Shown here: piece after piece, positions 34,894 through 43,658 of the stretch
How positions within the stretch are numbered: position 1 is the stretch's first letter
How the letters are laid out: every line of letters begins with the position of its first letter
Assembly (NCBI GenBank): GCA_017527825.1
Contig: JAFXPO010000014.1
Coordinates: 16,262-80,261, forward strand
Direction of reading: 5' to 3'
DNA from: Oscillospiraceae bacterium
Lineage (GTDB): Bacteria; Bacillota; Clostridia; Oscillospirales; Oscillospiraceae
Length of the DNA stretch: 64,000 bases
Made by a program: the position numbers and the translations under genes
Notes under the pieces: generated by a model
The model's database searches: none
What the model saw: only the letters and a program-made list of their open reading frames with translations
Told to the model about the DNA's origin: nothing

Positions 34894-36072
34894 TTACTTT
34901 GCAGCCTTGGCAGCCTTGAACGCCTCGGTCAGCATCGGGGTGACCTTGAACAGGTCGCCGCAAATGCCGTAGTCCGCGATCTCAAAGATCGGCGCGTTCT
35001 CGTTCTTGTTGACTGCGATGATGCACTCGGACTCGCTCATGCCAGCCTTGTGCTGGATGGAGCCGGAGATTCCCAGCGCGATGTAGACCTTCGGATGGAC
35101 GGTCTTGCCGGTCTGACCGACCTGATGATCCGCCGTGAGCCAGCCGCTGTCGATGGCGACACGGGAGCCGCCGACGACGCCGCCGAGGACTTCCGCCAGC
35201 TCCTCCGCCAGCTTGATGCCGCCCTCAACGTCCTTGCTGATGCCGCGACCGACGGAGACGATGTAGTCCGCGCCGATCAGGTCGACGAGCTTCTTTGCCG
35301 CCTTGACGACCTCGATGACCTCGGTCGCAATATCGTCAGAGCTGAGATGGACGTTGTAGTTGGTGATCTTCACCGCGTCTGCCTTCGCCTGATCGAACGG
35401 GTTCTTCTTCATGACGCCGGGACGCACCGTCGCCATGGCGGGACGGAAGCGCGGGCAGACGATGGACGCCATCAGGTTGCCGCCAAACGCCGGACGGGTC
35501 ATTTTCAGACCGCGAGAGACGTCGTGGGCTTCCATCTTGTCGGTGAGGTTGTTCTTGAGCATGATCGTGCCAAGCTTCTCAATGCGATCCTCAGGCAGCG
35601 TGGAGGCGCTGCGCAGGAAATCCTTGTAAGCGGGCATATCAACGTCGAGGTGCGTGCAGTCGGCGCAGAGACCGGTGTGCAGACGCGCCGCGCAGCGCGG
35701 GCCGAGGTCACGACCGATGTTGGTGGCAGCGATCAGGAACGCCTCAGGCTTGAACTCGGAGATGGCGTCGCAGATGACCTTCGCATAGGCGTCGGTGGTG
35801 TAGGTCTTGAGCAGGGGGTGGTCGCAGACGATGACTTCGTCGGCGCCGTAGCCGCCGAGTTCCCTGGCAATGCCGCCGACGTTGTCGCCAAGCAGCAGGC
35901 CGACCAGATTGACGCCCAGCTCGTTGGCGAGCTTGCGACCCTCGGAGATCAGCTCAAAGCTGGTGGGCATCATCTTGCCCTCGCGCTGCTCGCAGAAAAC
36001 CCAAACGTTTTTAAATTCAGCAATCTTGGAGCTGTCGAACTCCTTATTGGCAAGTTCAGTCTTGATACGCAT
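34894..36072 (-). CDS. etfA: Electron transfer flavoprotein, alpha subunit
   Basis: 392-aa EtfA, the FAD-binding subunit of the heterodimer that passes electrons to or from butyryl-CoA dehydrogenase. The C-terminal FAD domain shows GRGI, DSGW, HQVGQTGKTV, YIALGISGSIQHKAGM and IIAVNKN, the canonical pattern. The N-terminal domain is the usual adenine-nucleotide-like fold. In anaerobic Clostridia Bcd-EtfAB bifurcates electrons from NADH to crotonyl-CoA and ferredoxin; this operon order (bcd-etfB-etfA) fits that type. Confidence 0.97.
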   Translation of the reverse strand: MRIKTELANKEFDSSKIAEFKNVWVFCEQREGKMMPTSFELISEGRKLANELGVNLVGLLLGDNVGGIARELGGYGADEVIVCDHPLLKTYTTDAYAKVICDAISEFKPEAFLIAATNIGRDLGPRCAARLHTGLCADCTHLDVDMPAYKDFLRSASTLPEDRIEKLGTIMLKNNLTDKMEAHDVSRGLKMTRPAFGGNLMASIVCPRFRPAMATVRPGVMKKNPFDQAKADAVKITNYNVHLSSDDIATEVIEVVKAAKKLVDLIGADYIVSVGRGISKDVEGGIKLAEELAEVLGGVVGGSRVAIDSGWLTADHQVGQTGKTVHPKVYIALGISGSIQHKAGMSESECIIAVNKNENAPIFEIADYGICGDLFKVTPMLTEAFKAAKAAK

Positions 36073-36090
36073 TGTTTCGATCCCCTTTCC

Positions 36091-36891
36091 TTAAATAATG
36101 TGTTTCTCGGACAGAATACCGGCGAGGGTTTCGCAGGTCTTCATGTCGTTGCCCTCAAGCATCTTGCCCGGTTCCTTCTGCGGGGGCGTGAAGGAGGTCA
36201 GGATGTTGGTCGGGGAGCCGCTGAGACCGATGGTGGACTTGTCGATCAGGGGGTTATCCTTGAGGGCGTTGTAGTCCAAAACGGTCATGGGCTTGGAATA
36301 GGTCTCGAAAATGCCGGAAACCGACATATAACGCGGGGTGTTCAGCTCCTTGATGCAGGTAACCATGCAGGGGGTCTGCTCCTTGATCATCATGTAGCCG
36401 TCCTCAAGCACGCGCTTGACGGTAATGGTGTTGCCGTCCTTGTGAATCTCGGCGGCGTAGGTGATCTGCGGCAGATGCAGCTTCTCCGCGATCTGCGGAC
36501 CGACCTGCGCGGTGTCGCCGTCGATAGCCTGGCGACCGCAGAAGACGAGGTCGTCCTCATCAATGCCGATGGTGTCGAGACCCGCGGCGATAATCTGGGA
36601 GGTGGCATAAGTATCGGAGCCGCCGAACTCGCGGCCGGAGATCAGATAGCTTTCATCGACGCCCATCGCCATGAGCTCGCGGAGCATGCCCTCCGCCGGG
36701 GGCGGGCCCATCGTGACGGCAACGACCTTGCAGCCGGTTTCGTCCTTGAGCTTGAGCGCAGCCTCGACGGCGTTCATGTCGTCGGGGTTGATGATGGTCT
36801 GCATGAGGGCACGGTTGAGCGTGCCGTCCGGGTTGACTGCCAGTCTGCCGGAGGTATCGGGAACCTGCTTGACACAAACAAGAATCTTCAT
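36091..36891 (-). CDS. etfB: Electron transfer flavoprotein, beta subunit
   Basis: 266-aa EtfB, beginning MKILVCVKQVPDTS and carrying VVAVTMGPPPAEGMLRE and FCGRQAIDGDTAQVGP, which contribute to nucleotide/FAD binding in the bifurcating group. Together with etfA (18-base gap) and the upstream acyl-CoA dehydrogenase it forms the Bcd-Etf complex of butyrate formation. Which Etf subgroup (bifurcating or not) is inferred from context, not proven by sequence alone. Confidence 0.97.
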   Translation of the reverse strand: MKILVCVKQVPDTSGRLAVNPDGTLNRALMQTIINPDDMNAVEAALKLKDETGCKVVAVTMGPPPAEGMLRELMAMGVDESYLISGREFGGSDTYATSQIIAAGLDTIGIDEDDLVFCGRQAIDGDTAQVGPQIAEKLHLPQITYAAEIHKDGNTITVKRVLEDGYMMIKEQTPCMVTCIKELNTPRYMSVSGIFETYSKPMTVLDYNALKDNPLIDKSTIGLSGSPTNILTSFTPPQKEPGKMLEGNDMKTCETLAGILSEKHII

Positions 36892-36910
36892 GATGTATGA
36901 CCTCCCTCTC

Positions 36911-38053
36911 TTAGTTCACACCGAGGTACTTGGCGATGACCATGCGCTGGACTTCGCTGGTGCCCTCGTAGATCTCCGTGATCTTCGCGTCGCGCATCAT
37001 GCGCTCCACGGGATACTCACGGGTGTAGCCATAACCGCCGAAGAGCTGAACGGCGCGGCGCGTCACGTCGGACGCCGCCTCAGCCGCGAACAGCTTCGCC
37101 ATGGAAGCGTCGCAGGAGTAATCCTCGTGATTCTGCTTCTTCATTGCCGCGGCATAGACTAGATACTGCGCAGCCTTCATGCGGCACGCCATGTCAGCGA
37201 GCTGGAACTGCGTGTTCTGGAACTGGCTCAGGCGGCGCTTGAACTGAATGCGCTCCTTGGTGTACTTGATCGCCTCGTCGATGGCGCCTTCACCGAGACC
37301 GAGCGCCTGGGAGGCGATGCCGATACGACCGCCGTCGAGGGTCTTCATGGCGATTTTGAAGCCGCCGCCCTCCTTGCCGAGGAGGTTCTCCTTCGGGACG
37401 ATGCAGTCCTCGAAGACGAGGTCGGTGGTGGAAGAGCCGCGAATGCCCATCTTCTTCTCATGCTTGCCGCTGGAGAAGCCGGGGAAGCTGCGCTCCACGA
37501 TGAAGGCGGAGATGCCGTGGTTGCCCGCCTTGGGATCGGTCATGGCGAAGACGACAAAGGTGTCAGCCACGGAACCGTTCGTGATGAAGCACTTCGAGCC
37601 ATTGAGCACATAGTGGTCGCCGTCAAGCACCGCGATGGTCTGCTGACCGGAGGCGTCGGTACCGGCGTTGGGCTCGGTGAGACCGAATGCGCCGATCTTG
37701 CGGCCGGAGAGCAGGTCGGGGAGGTACTTCTTCTTCTGCTCCTCGGTACCGTTCTCAAAAATCGGCGCACAGCACAGGGAGGTGTGGGCGGACACGATGA
37801 CCGCGGTGGTGCCGCAGACCTTCGCCAGCTCCTCGACGCACATGGCGTAGGACAGGACGTCGCCGCCGGCGCCGCCATATTCCTTCGGGAAGTAAATGCC
37901 CATCATGCCGAGCTTCGCCATCTTTTCGACGGTCTCCATGGGGAAGCGCTCTTCCTCATCAATCTCCTCGGCCAAGGGCTTGACTTCGGTCTCCGCGAAT
38001 TCGCGGTACATCTTTCGAGCCAACTCATGCTCTTTGGACAGATGGAAATCCAT
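36911..38053 (-). CDS. bcd: Butyryl-CoA dehydrogenase (short-chain acyl-CoA dehydrogenase)
   Basis: 380-aa FAD-dependent acyl-CoA dehydrogenase. Family motifs are LTEPNAGTDASG, CFITNG, QLFGGYGYTREYP and the C-terminal EIYEGTSEVQR, in which Glu363 is the catalytic base. In this setting with etfBA it most likely reduces crotonyl-CoA to butyryl-CoA, the last CoA-level step of butyrate synthesis. thl, crt and hbd are not in the window. It is the first gene of the operon, with a good promoter 70-100 bases upstream. Confidence 0.93.
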   Translation of the reverse strand: MDFHLSKEHELARKMYREFAETEVKPLAEEIDEEERFPMETVEKMAKLGMMGIYFPKEYGGAGGDVLSYAMCVEELAKVCGTTAVIVSAHTSLCCAPIFENGTEEQKKKYLPDLLSGRKIGAFGLTEPNAGTDASGQQTIAVLDGDHYVLNGSKCFITNGSVADTFVVFAMTDPKAGNHGISAFIVERSFPGFSSGKHEKKMGIRGSSTTDLVFEDCIVPKENLLGKEGGGFKIAMKTLDGGRIGIASQALGLGEGAIDEAIKYTKERIQFKRRLSQFQNTQFQLADMACRMKAAQYLVYAAAMKKQNHEDYSCDASMAKLFAAEAASDVTRRAVQLFGGYGYTREYPVERMMRDAKITEIYEGTSEVQRMVIAKYLGVN

Positions 38054-38121
38054 ACTCTATTGCTCCTTCACTGTAAATTTGTGTTTGTCTATTTTTTAAC
38101 AAACTGGACATGTACGCATAT

Positions 38122-38150
38122 AGTATAATCACACGCTTTAAATTAGGCAA
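38122..38150 (-). promoter_or_regulatory. Promoter of bcd-etfB-etfA
   Basis: Reverse strand: -35-like TTGCCT (38145-38150), 17-base spacer, -10 TATACT (38122-38127). The 300-base gap to nrdR is AT-rich and otherwise without a supported gene. Confidence 0.6.
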
Positions 38151-38358
38151 GTGGAAGATTTCGCGAACTTGCTTTTTTCGTATTTTGTCAAAACGAGCGG
38201 ATTGCTTTTGTGCTTTTCGCCAATTGACAAAGAAGAGACAGACCCACTATTTTTCAAAAAAACTTCAAATTATGTCTACCAATTTTTGGAAAGATGTGAT
38301 ATACTTCAATATTGGAAGAATATGCAACCGTTAAAATCGAGAAAATGAGGTGCCGATT

Positions 38359-38814
38359 ATGAAGTGTCCGTATTGCGGTCACAGCGAGAGCAAGGTCGTT
38401 GATTCCCGCCCCGCCGAAGAGGGCAGCAGCATCCGCCGCCGCCGCGAGTGCCTGGGCTGCGCCAAGCGCTTCACCACCTATGAGACCGTGGAAAGCCTGC
38501 CGATGATCGTCGTCAAGAAGGATGGCAGCCGCCAGAGCTTTGACCGCGAGAAGGTGACCGCCAGCATGATCCGCGCCTGCGAAAAGCGCCGCGTCTCCAT
38601 TGAGAAGATCGAAAAGCTCAGTGAGGAGATTGAGCAGACGCTGCAAAACTCTCTGGAGCGCGAGATCAGCAGCGATTATGTCGGCGAACTGGTCATGGCG
38701 AAGCTGCGTCCTGTGGACGAGGTCGCCTATATCCGCTTCGCCTCCGTGCATCGCCACTTTAAGAACATCGACGACTTCATGCACGAACTCAACAAGCTGA
38801 TCGACGAGAAGTGA
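38359..38814 (+). CDS. nrdR: NrdR, ribonucleotide reductase repressor
   Basis: 151-aa regulator with an N-terminal zinc ribbon (MKCPYCG and CLGC, four Cys) and an ATP-cone (about 48-138) beginning [12 protein letters not shown]. It senses ATP/dATP and represses ribonucleotide reductase operons at NrdR boxes. No nrd genes are in the window and no NrdR box was recognised nearby. ATG 38359 has GAGGTG six bases upstream; a GTG nine bases earlier is less likely. Confidence 0.97.
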   Translation: MKCPYCGHSESKVVDSRPAEEGSSIRRRRECLGCAKRFTTYETVESLPMIVVKKDGSRQSFDREKVTASMIRACEKRRVSIEKIEKLSEEIEQTLQNSLEREISSDYVGELVMAKLRPVDEVAYIRFASVHRHFKNIDDFMHELNKLIDEK

Positions 38815-39332
38815 GTCACACACTGGAGGACATTCGCCGTGAATATGACCGGCTGGATGCATTGTGCGGCGTGGATACATCACAGGTTGCGCTGCGCATC
38901 TCCAAGCGGGCGTCAAAGCGGCTTGGCAGCTGCAAGTATGTCGGCGCCGCGGTGGAGAGCGTCACGATCTCAGATTTCGTGCTGGACGCCGCGGACGAGG
39001 TGTTTTACGACACCATCCGCCACGAGTATGCCCACGCGCTTGTGAAGCTGCGCCATCCGCGGGAGAAGCATGGACACGACGCGCTGTGGAAGGCGGCATG
39101 CCGTGAGGTGGGCTGTGCGCCGGAGCGCTGCTGTGACCCTGCTGCGCTGCCGGAAATCCCGCCGCGGCGTCAGGAGGCATATCACTATGATCTGATCTGC
39201 CGCATCTGCGGAATGTCATGGCAGTATAAGCGCATGACCAAAGTGGTGCGCCTTGTAGCCAGCGGCAACTCGCGCCGCTGCACCTGCCCGATTTGCAAGG
39301 GACACAGCTTCGCGGTGGAAGAGATCAGATAA
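38811..39332 (+). CDS. SprT-like zinc metalloprotease domain protein
   Basis: 173-aa protein of the SprT-like family. HEYAHALVK (about 70-78) is the HExxH metalloprotease zinc motif, and two C-terminal CxxC pairs (CRIC and CPIC) form a zinc ribbon. The closest eukaryotic relative, Spartan, degrades DNA-protein crosslinks; bacterial roles are poorly known. The GTG start overlaps the nrdR TGA (GTGA), so the genes are coupled. No terminator with a T-run follows; instead there is a long inverted repeat from an IS remnant. Confidence 0.88.
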   Translation: MSHTLEDIRREYDRLDALCGVDTSQVALRISKRASKRLGSCKYVGAAVESVTISDFVLDAADEVFYDTIRHEYAHALVKLRHPREKHGHDALWKAACREVGCAPERCCDPAALPEIPPRRQEAYHYDLICRICGMSWQYKRMTKVVRLVASGNSRRCTCPICKGHSFAVEEIR

Positions 39333-39344
39333 CGAGCAAATCGT

Positions 39345-39396
39345 ACAACACCCCATTTGTTAGCGTATGGTATTCCGCTAACAAATAGGGTGTTGT
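39345..39396. repeat. 21-bp inverted repeat at an IS-remnant end
   Basis: Arms 39345-39365 and 39376-39396 match at 20 of 21 positions around a 10-base loop. No T-run on either side. It directly precedes the transposase remnant. Confidence 0.8.
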
Positions 39397-39399
39397 TCT

Positions 39400-39441
39400 A
39401 TGTCAAAAGGGGTACCGAACAAAGATACAAACGTGAATTCA
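39400..39441 (+). mobile_element. Truncated IS3-family OrfA start
   Basis: From ATG 39400 the first frame reads MSKGVPNK; shifting frame once afterwards gives RYKREFKEK. Joined, these resemble the N-terminus of IS3-family OrfA proteins (MSKGxPNKRYxxEFKxKV). Similarity then stops abruptly at the 3' end of the GT4-CsaB gene. It appears to be a frameshifted, truncated left end of an insertion sequence. Confidence 0.45.
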
Positions 39442-41646
39442 AAGAGAAAAGTGAACCAGCTCCACAAATGCCGCCTCATTGCCTTTGGCGCGCTCCCGCA
39501 GCTCCGCCGTCGCCGCCTTGAGCCGTTCGGCATAGGCGGCGCGATCGGTCAGCACGGCACGCAGCGCTTCCAACGCCTTGTCCGCGTCAAAATGCTCCAG
39601 GTCCCCCGCCAACGGCATTCCCAGCGCGTGTGCGCAGGCGCTGACCTTGGGATCATACACCACGCCCAGCACCGGCACGCCGGAGCAGGCGGCAAAAATC
39701 ATGCTGTGCAGGCGGGCGCTGACCACCGCGTCCATGCAGGAAAGCATGTCCACCATCGCGGCGGGATCGTAGGGCGCGGAGATTTCATACGCTCCCGTCT
39801 GCATCCTGGCGCGTACCGCCGCGCCTGCCGCTTCGTCCGCCCCCTGCTGCATGTTGATAAACACAACCGTCTCGCCTACCGCGTCACAGAACCGTGCGAA
39901 CGCCGCGACGTTGGTTTCCATCCCCGCGGCAAAGCGTACCGACACGCCCATGATGGGTCGATCCGTCGGGATACCCCGCTCCGCCAGCAGCGCCCGTCCG
40001 CGCTCCGGGTCGCCGCAGGGCATGGCATAGACCGGGTCAGCCGTCACGCGGAGGGCGGGATTCCGCACGCCTATCTCCCGCAGCGCGGCGAGGGATTCCT
40101 CATCCCGCAGGGTAATGACATCCGCCATCTCCGCCGCTACGCGGACACGCTCCCGATTGCGCGGCGTATCCACCGGTCCGATGCCGTTGGCATAGAACAT
40201 GATGCGCTTGCCGCAGCGTTTCGCCAGGCGGATCAGCGTCGTATAGTACAGCAGCGAACGGGTGGAAGTGCGGTCCTGCAACAGGCTCCCGCCGCCGCTG
40301 ACAAAGCAGCTCGCGCGCTTGATGGCGCGGCGCACGGCAAAGGGGTCAAAGCGGTTCACCGCCTCCACGCCGCACTTCTCCCGCGTCTCCTCCGGTCGAT
40401 TGGACAGCGCCGTCAGCGTCGCGCCCGGCACGGTCTCACTCAGCCGCTCCCGCAGCGAGAGCAAAATTGCGTCATCTCCCAGATTGCGGAAGCCATAGTA
40501 CCCCGAAAGCACCACGCGCGTGTGCTCGGCAATTGCCTCCCGATACGCCGCCTCCGCGTCCCGCGCCATGCGCTTGACGGAATAGTACTCCTGAATCACC
40601 TCGCGGCCGTAGACGCCGAGCGCCGCGCGAGCTTCTTCGTTCAGGTTACATAACGCGTCAGTAATGTCTCGGTAAAGCGTCTCCTCATCGGACCGGGGAC
40701 AGCCGCGACAGCAGAAATTGTTCTCCTGCGCCAACGCCAGCTTCTCCTGCCCAAACAGCCCGATGTAGCCCTCGTTCCCGGCGACGATCACCGGCTTCGC
40801 CGCGGCCATCGCCTCAAGCGCCGCGCGGCTCACGCCCACAAACAGGTCGCCCGCGGCAACGATTTCATTGATGTCGGTGCGCGCGCCGGTCATGACAATA
40901 TAGTTCTCTCCCGCCGATGCGTTCGCCGCGTCCGCCTGCGCTTTGATTTCATCAAACACATCACCGCCGCCCGCGATGAGCAGCTGTACGCCTGGGATCG
41001 CGTCGCGCAAGCGCGGCGCAATGGCGACGAGCTGACGCGCCACCAGCGCACGGCTTTCATCCATGCGGCTGACGTAGGAGATCACCGGGCGCGACGCGTC
41101 CAGACCGAATTCCCGCAGTACCCGTTCCCCCGATACATCGGGGGAAAATTTCTCCACGTCGATGCCGTTGATCGTAACGGAGATATGCTCTGCCGGGATG
41201 CCGTAGTTGTCGATCAGGTACTGCTTGATATCATCGCTGACCGCGATGGTGCGCTCTCCCCAATTTGCCGCACGCTTCAGAATGAAATTTACATAAAATA
41301 CCCAGTGTGCAGATGTGACGAAGGGAAAGCCCATCTTCTTTTGCAGCATGCCGCACAGCATCGCCGGAATGCGCGCGTGAGCGTGGACAACATCAGGCTT
41401 TTCCTCCCGGATCACGCGGCGCAGGATATTCAGCGAGCGATGCATCAAGGCGGCGTTGCGCTTGTGCAGCGGCGCATGATAGCAGCGGATGCCCGCGTCC
41501 GTCAGCTCGCGCTCATAGACGCCTCCGTTGGACACGACCACAACCTCCCAGCCTTGCCGGTGCAGCTCCTTGGACAGCTCGACCACATGGGTCTCCGCGC
41601 CTCCGATTTCCAGCCCCATCAGCGCCATCAGGACTTTTCTGCTCAT
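39439..41646 (-). CDS. csaB: GT4 glycosyltransferase fused to CsaB-type polysaccharide pyruvyl transferase
   Basis: 735-aa two-domain protein. Residues 1-370 are a GT-B glycosyltransferase of family 4, with GGAETHVVELS near 15 and HAHARIP near 88. Residues about 376-735 start RVVLSGYYGFRNLGDDAIL and continue with FVSGGGSLLQD and SARLHSMIFA, the CsaB pyruvyl transferase pattern. CsaB adds ketal-pyruvate to secondary wall polysaccharide, the ligand for SLH domains. Fusion suggests sugar addition and pyruvylation of one polymer. It is the last gene of the murJ operon; its stop lies inside an IS remnant, so the extreme C-terminus may be altered. Confidence 0.9.
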   Translation of the reverse strand: MSRKVLMALMGLEIGGAETHVVELSKELHRQGWEVVVVSNGGVYERELTDAGIRCYHAPLHKRNAALMHRSLNILRRVIREEKPDVVHAHARIPAMLCGMLQKKMGFPFVTSAHWVFYVNFILKRAANWGERTIAVSDDIKQYLIDNYGIPAEHISVTINGIDVEKFSPDVSGERVLREFGLDASRPVISYVSRMDESRALVARQLVAIAPRLRDAIPGVQLLIAGGGDVFDEIKAQADAANASAGENYIVMTGARTDINEIVAAGDLFVGVSRAALEAMAAAKPVIVAGNEGYIGLFGQEKLALAQENNFCCRGCPRSDEETLYRDITDALCNLNEEARAALGVYGREVIQEYYSVKRMARDAEAAYREAIAEHTRVVLSGYYGFRNLGDDAILLSLRERLSETVPGATLTALSNRPEETREKCGVEAVNRFDPFAVRRAIKRASCFVSGGGSLLQDRTSTRSLLYYTTLIRLAKRCGKRIMFYANGIGPVDTPRNRERVRVAAEMADVITLRDEESLAALREIGVRNPALRVTADPVYAMPCGDPERGRALLAERGIPTDRPIMGVSVRFAAGMETNVAAFARFCDAVGETVVFINMQQGADEAAGAAVRARMQTGAYEISAPYDPAAMVDMLSCMDAVVSARLHSMIFAACSGVPVLGVVYDPKVSACAHALGMPLAGDLEHFDADKALEALRAVLTDRAAYAERLKAATAELRERAKGNEAAFVELVHFSL

Positions 41647-41665
41647 AGCTCCTCCCGCGGTTCTC

Positions 41666-42541
41666 TCACTTGCCGATGCTCAGCAAATCGAAGTACGCGC
41701 CTTCTCGTTCAATATAGTTGGACTTGACCTTGACCACTCCGCCGACCTTCAGCTCCGTGGTACCGTCCAGATAATAGCCGTCGTCCCGCTCAATGCAGCG
41801 ACCCTTGAGGGTGACCAGAACGTTGCTGCGTCCCGGCTTCAGGGCAAACACCGTGCCGCCATCCGCCGCCTGCGTCTCGCCGTAAGGCTCGATCTCCACG
41901 TTCTGCACCTCGCCGATCAACGCGCCCAGAGCGCCGTCATAAAAGCGGTCGCCCACATGGATGTTCTCCGCCACAAAGTCGCGGGAATCCATAAACCGAA
42001 TCATAAATTCCGTTTCCAGCTCGCCCGTCTGCGCCGAAGTATCCTCGTTCACCGCCGCGCCCATCGGATCAAGGTTCGTAACGTAGCCGAGTCCGGCAAA
42101 GCCTTTCCCCTTGACGGCAAGCTCCATGCCCACCTTGATGGGAAGAGAGCCGATCACAATGTCCTTTCCGGTGCAATAACCATTGTTCTCCACGGTCACA
42201 TAGACGTCGCTGCTCTCCTCGCAGTCGAACTCTCTGTACATGCCCTCCGAGGTGGAGTACATCATCCGCACATGGGGAATACTGCGGACGTCCACAATGG
42301 TGCCGAGATAGGTACCGTCGGTCGAACGATACGCGTTGTCCCCCACATGGATGCACGACGCCACGTTGTTTGAACGCTCCAAAAGCTCCACCGTGTAGCG
42401 CATGGGCTGCGTTTCGCGTCCCGGCGCGGCGGCGCCCGTGCTGCGGTTGCGCAGCATCAGCGCCGCGGCAAGCACCGCCAGCACCAGCACGATGATGACC
42501 ACATCAAAGAGGTTGAATTTTACCCGCAGCTTATTTTCCAT
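41666..42541 (-). CDS. DUF4330-type membrane-anchored protein
   Basis: 291-aa protein with a short basic N-terminus, one transmembrane helix (about 12-30) and an extracytoplasmic beta-rich region with two similar halves (each with IHVGD and I-G-x-V motifs). It resembles DUF4330 proteins, which often accompany polysaccharide genes in Firmicutes. The start overlaps the preceding GT4 gene by 11 bases. It probably assists polymer export or assembly; this is inferred from context only. Confidence 0.8.
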   Translation of the reverse strand: MENKLRVKFNLFDVVIIVLVLAVLAAALMLRNRSTGAAAPGRETQPMRYTVELLERSNNVASCIHVGDNAYRSTDGTYLGTIVDVRSIPHVRMMYSTSEGMYREFDCEESSDVYVTVENNGYCTGKDIVIGSLPIKVGMELAVKGKGFAGLGYVTNLDPMGAAVNEDTSAQTGELETEFMIRFMDSRDFVAENIHVGDRFYDGALGALIGEVQNVEIEPYGETQAADGGTVFALKPGRSNVLVTLKGRCIERDDGYYLDGTTELKVGGVVKVKSNYIEREGAYFDLLSIGK

Positions 42542-43658
42542 GATTTGTTTCCTCCAGTGTTTTCAGATAGACCCGCTCCACATTGCGGGCAAAAATCTCA
42601 CCTGTGAAGCGCTCGTTGAATATCTCCACAGCGCGTTTTTGCATACGGCTCAGCGTTTCCGGCTCGTCCATCAGGCGGGTCAAAGCCCGCGCCAGCGCGG
42701 CACTGTCCCGGCTGGGGAAGATCAGCCCGTCCTCCCCGTCGTCGATCTGCCACGGGTTGCCACCGTAGTCGGACGCGATCGCCGGCACGCCGAGGCTCAA
42801 CCCCTCGCACAGCGCGATGCTGGACGCCTCAGTGCCATAGGACGCGTTAAGCTGCACATCGAGGATGCTGAGCAGCTTTGCCACGTCCGAGCGGAACCCG
42901 AGGAACAGCACCTCTTGCTCCAGCTTCTTCTCCGTGATGACACGGCGCACCTCGTCCTCAAACGAGCCAGTGCCCGCAATCAAGACGCGGAAGCCGCGCC
43001 CCTCGCGTTTGAGCCGCTCCGCCGCCTCCAAGATATACAGGTGACCCTTATACGGCTCGATGCGTGCCAGAATGCCCGCCGTGAATACATCCGGCGGCAG
43101 TCCCAGCTCCGCGCGCAGCGCGGCGCATTCCTCGTCTGACGCCCGCGTGAGCGGCGCGACGCCGTTCATCATCACCGTGATCTTTTCCTCGGAAATGCCC
43201 GCGTCCGTCAGATTCTGCGCCGTGGCGGGACTGACGGCGATGATATGGTCGGCATAGTGCTCGTTGACCAGCTTGTTGACCCAGCGTCCCGGCGGGTATT
43301 TGAACTTCGCGGGAACGGGGAACGCGCTGTGCCGCGTGTAAATGACCGCCTTGCCGCAGCGCCGCCCCGCGATGCGGCCGGAGAGTGCGCCGTGGGTGTG
43401 GACGATGTCCGGGTTTACCCCGCGGATCAGCTCCATCAGCGTCCGCACGTCGTCCTTGTGGTACGAGCGCTCGGCAAGCCCGTCCACCTCATACACGACG
43501 CCGCCCAGCTCCCGCAGCGGCTCGCACAGGAGGCTGCCGCGCGGTACGGCAATCATGGTCTCAAAGCGGTCACGGTCAGCGTACTGCAAGTAGTTGAGCA
43601 GCACGCGTCCGGCGCCGCCGATGTTGCTGTCGCTGATTACGTTCAGAACTCGAATCAC
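42531..43658 (-). CDS. GT4 family glycosyltransferase
   Basis: 375-aa GT-B glycosyltransferase. The N-terminal NIGGAGRVLLNYL acceptor-side loop, ILARIEPYKGH, and the C-terminal nucleotide-sugar site ASYGTEASSIALCEGLSLGVP with its E-x7-E pattern are typical of family GT4. The start is GTG at 43658, overlapping the ligase stop as GTGA, with AAGGAGG upstream; the longer upstream frame lies inside the ligase gene. It acts in the cytoplasm on a surface polysaccharide precursor. Confidence 0.9.
   Translation of the reverse strand: MIRVLNVISDSNIGGAGRVLLNYLQYADRDRFETMIAVPRGSLLCEPLRELGGVVYEVDGLAERSYHKDDVRTLMELIRGVNPDIVHTHGALSGRIAGRRCGKAVIYTRHSAFPVPAKFKYPPGRWVNKLVNEHYADHIIAVSPATAQNLTDAGISEEKITVMMNGVAPLTRASDEECAALRAELGLPPDVFTAGILARIEPYKGHLYILEAAERLKREGRGFRVLIAGTGSFEDEVRRVITEKKLEQEVLFLGFRSDVAKLLSILDVQLNASYGTEASSIALCEGLSLGVPAIASDYGGNPWQIDDGEDGLIFPSRDSAALARALTRLMDEPETLSRMQKRAVEIFNERFTGEIFARNVERVYLKTLEETNHGK

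Noticed and set aside
38054..38358. Small forward frames in the bcd-nrdR gap
   Set aside because: AT-rich stretch with no ribosome-binding site or protein-like composition; it holds the bcd promoter and the nrdR leader.
39345..39396. Reading the 21-bp inverted repeat as an intrinsic terminator of the nrdR operon
   Set aside because: No T-run follows on either strand; the transposase-like remnant beside it fits an IS end better.
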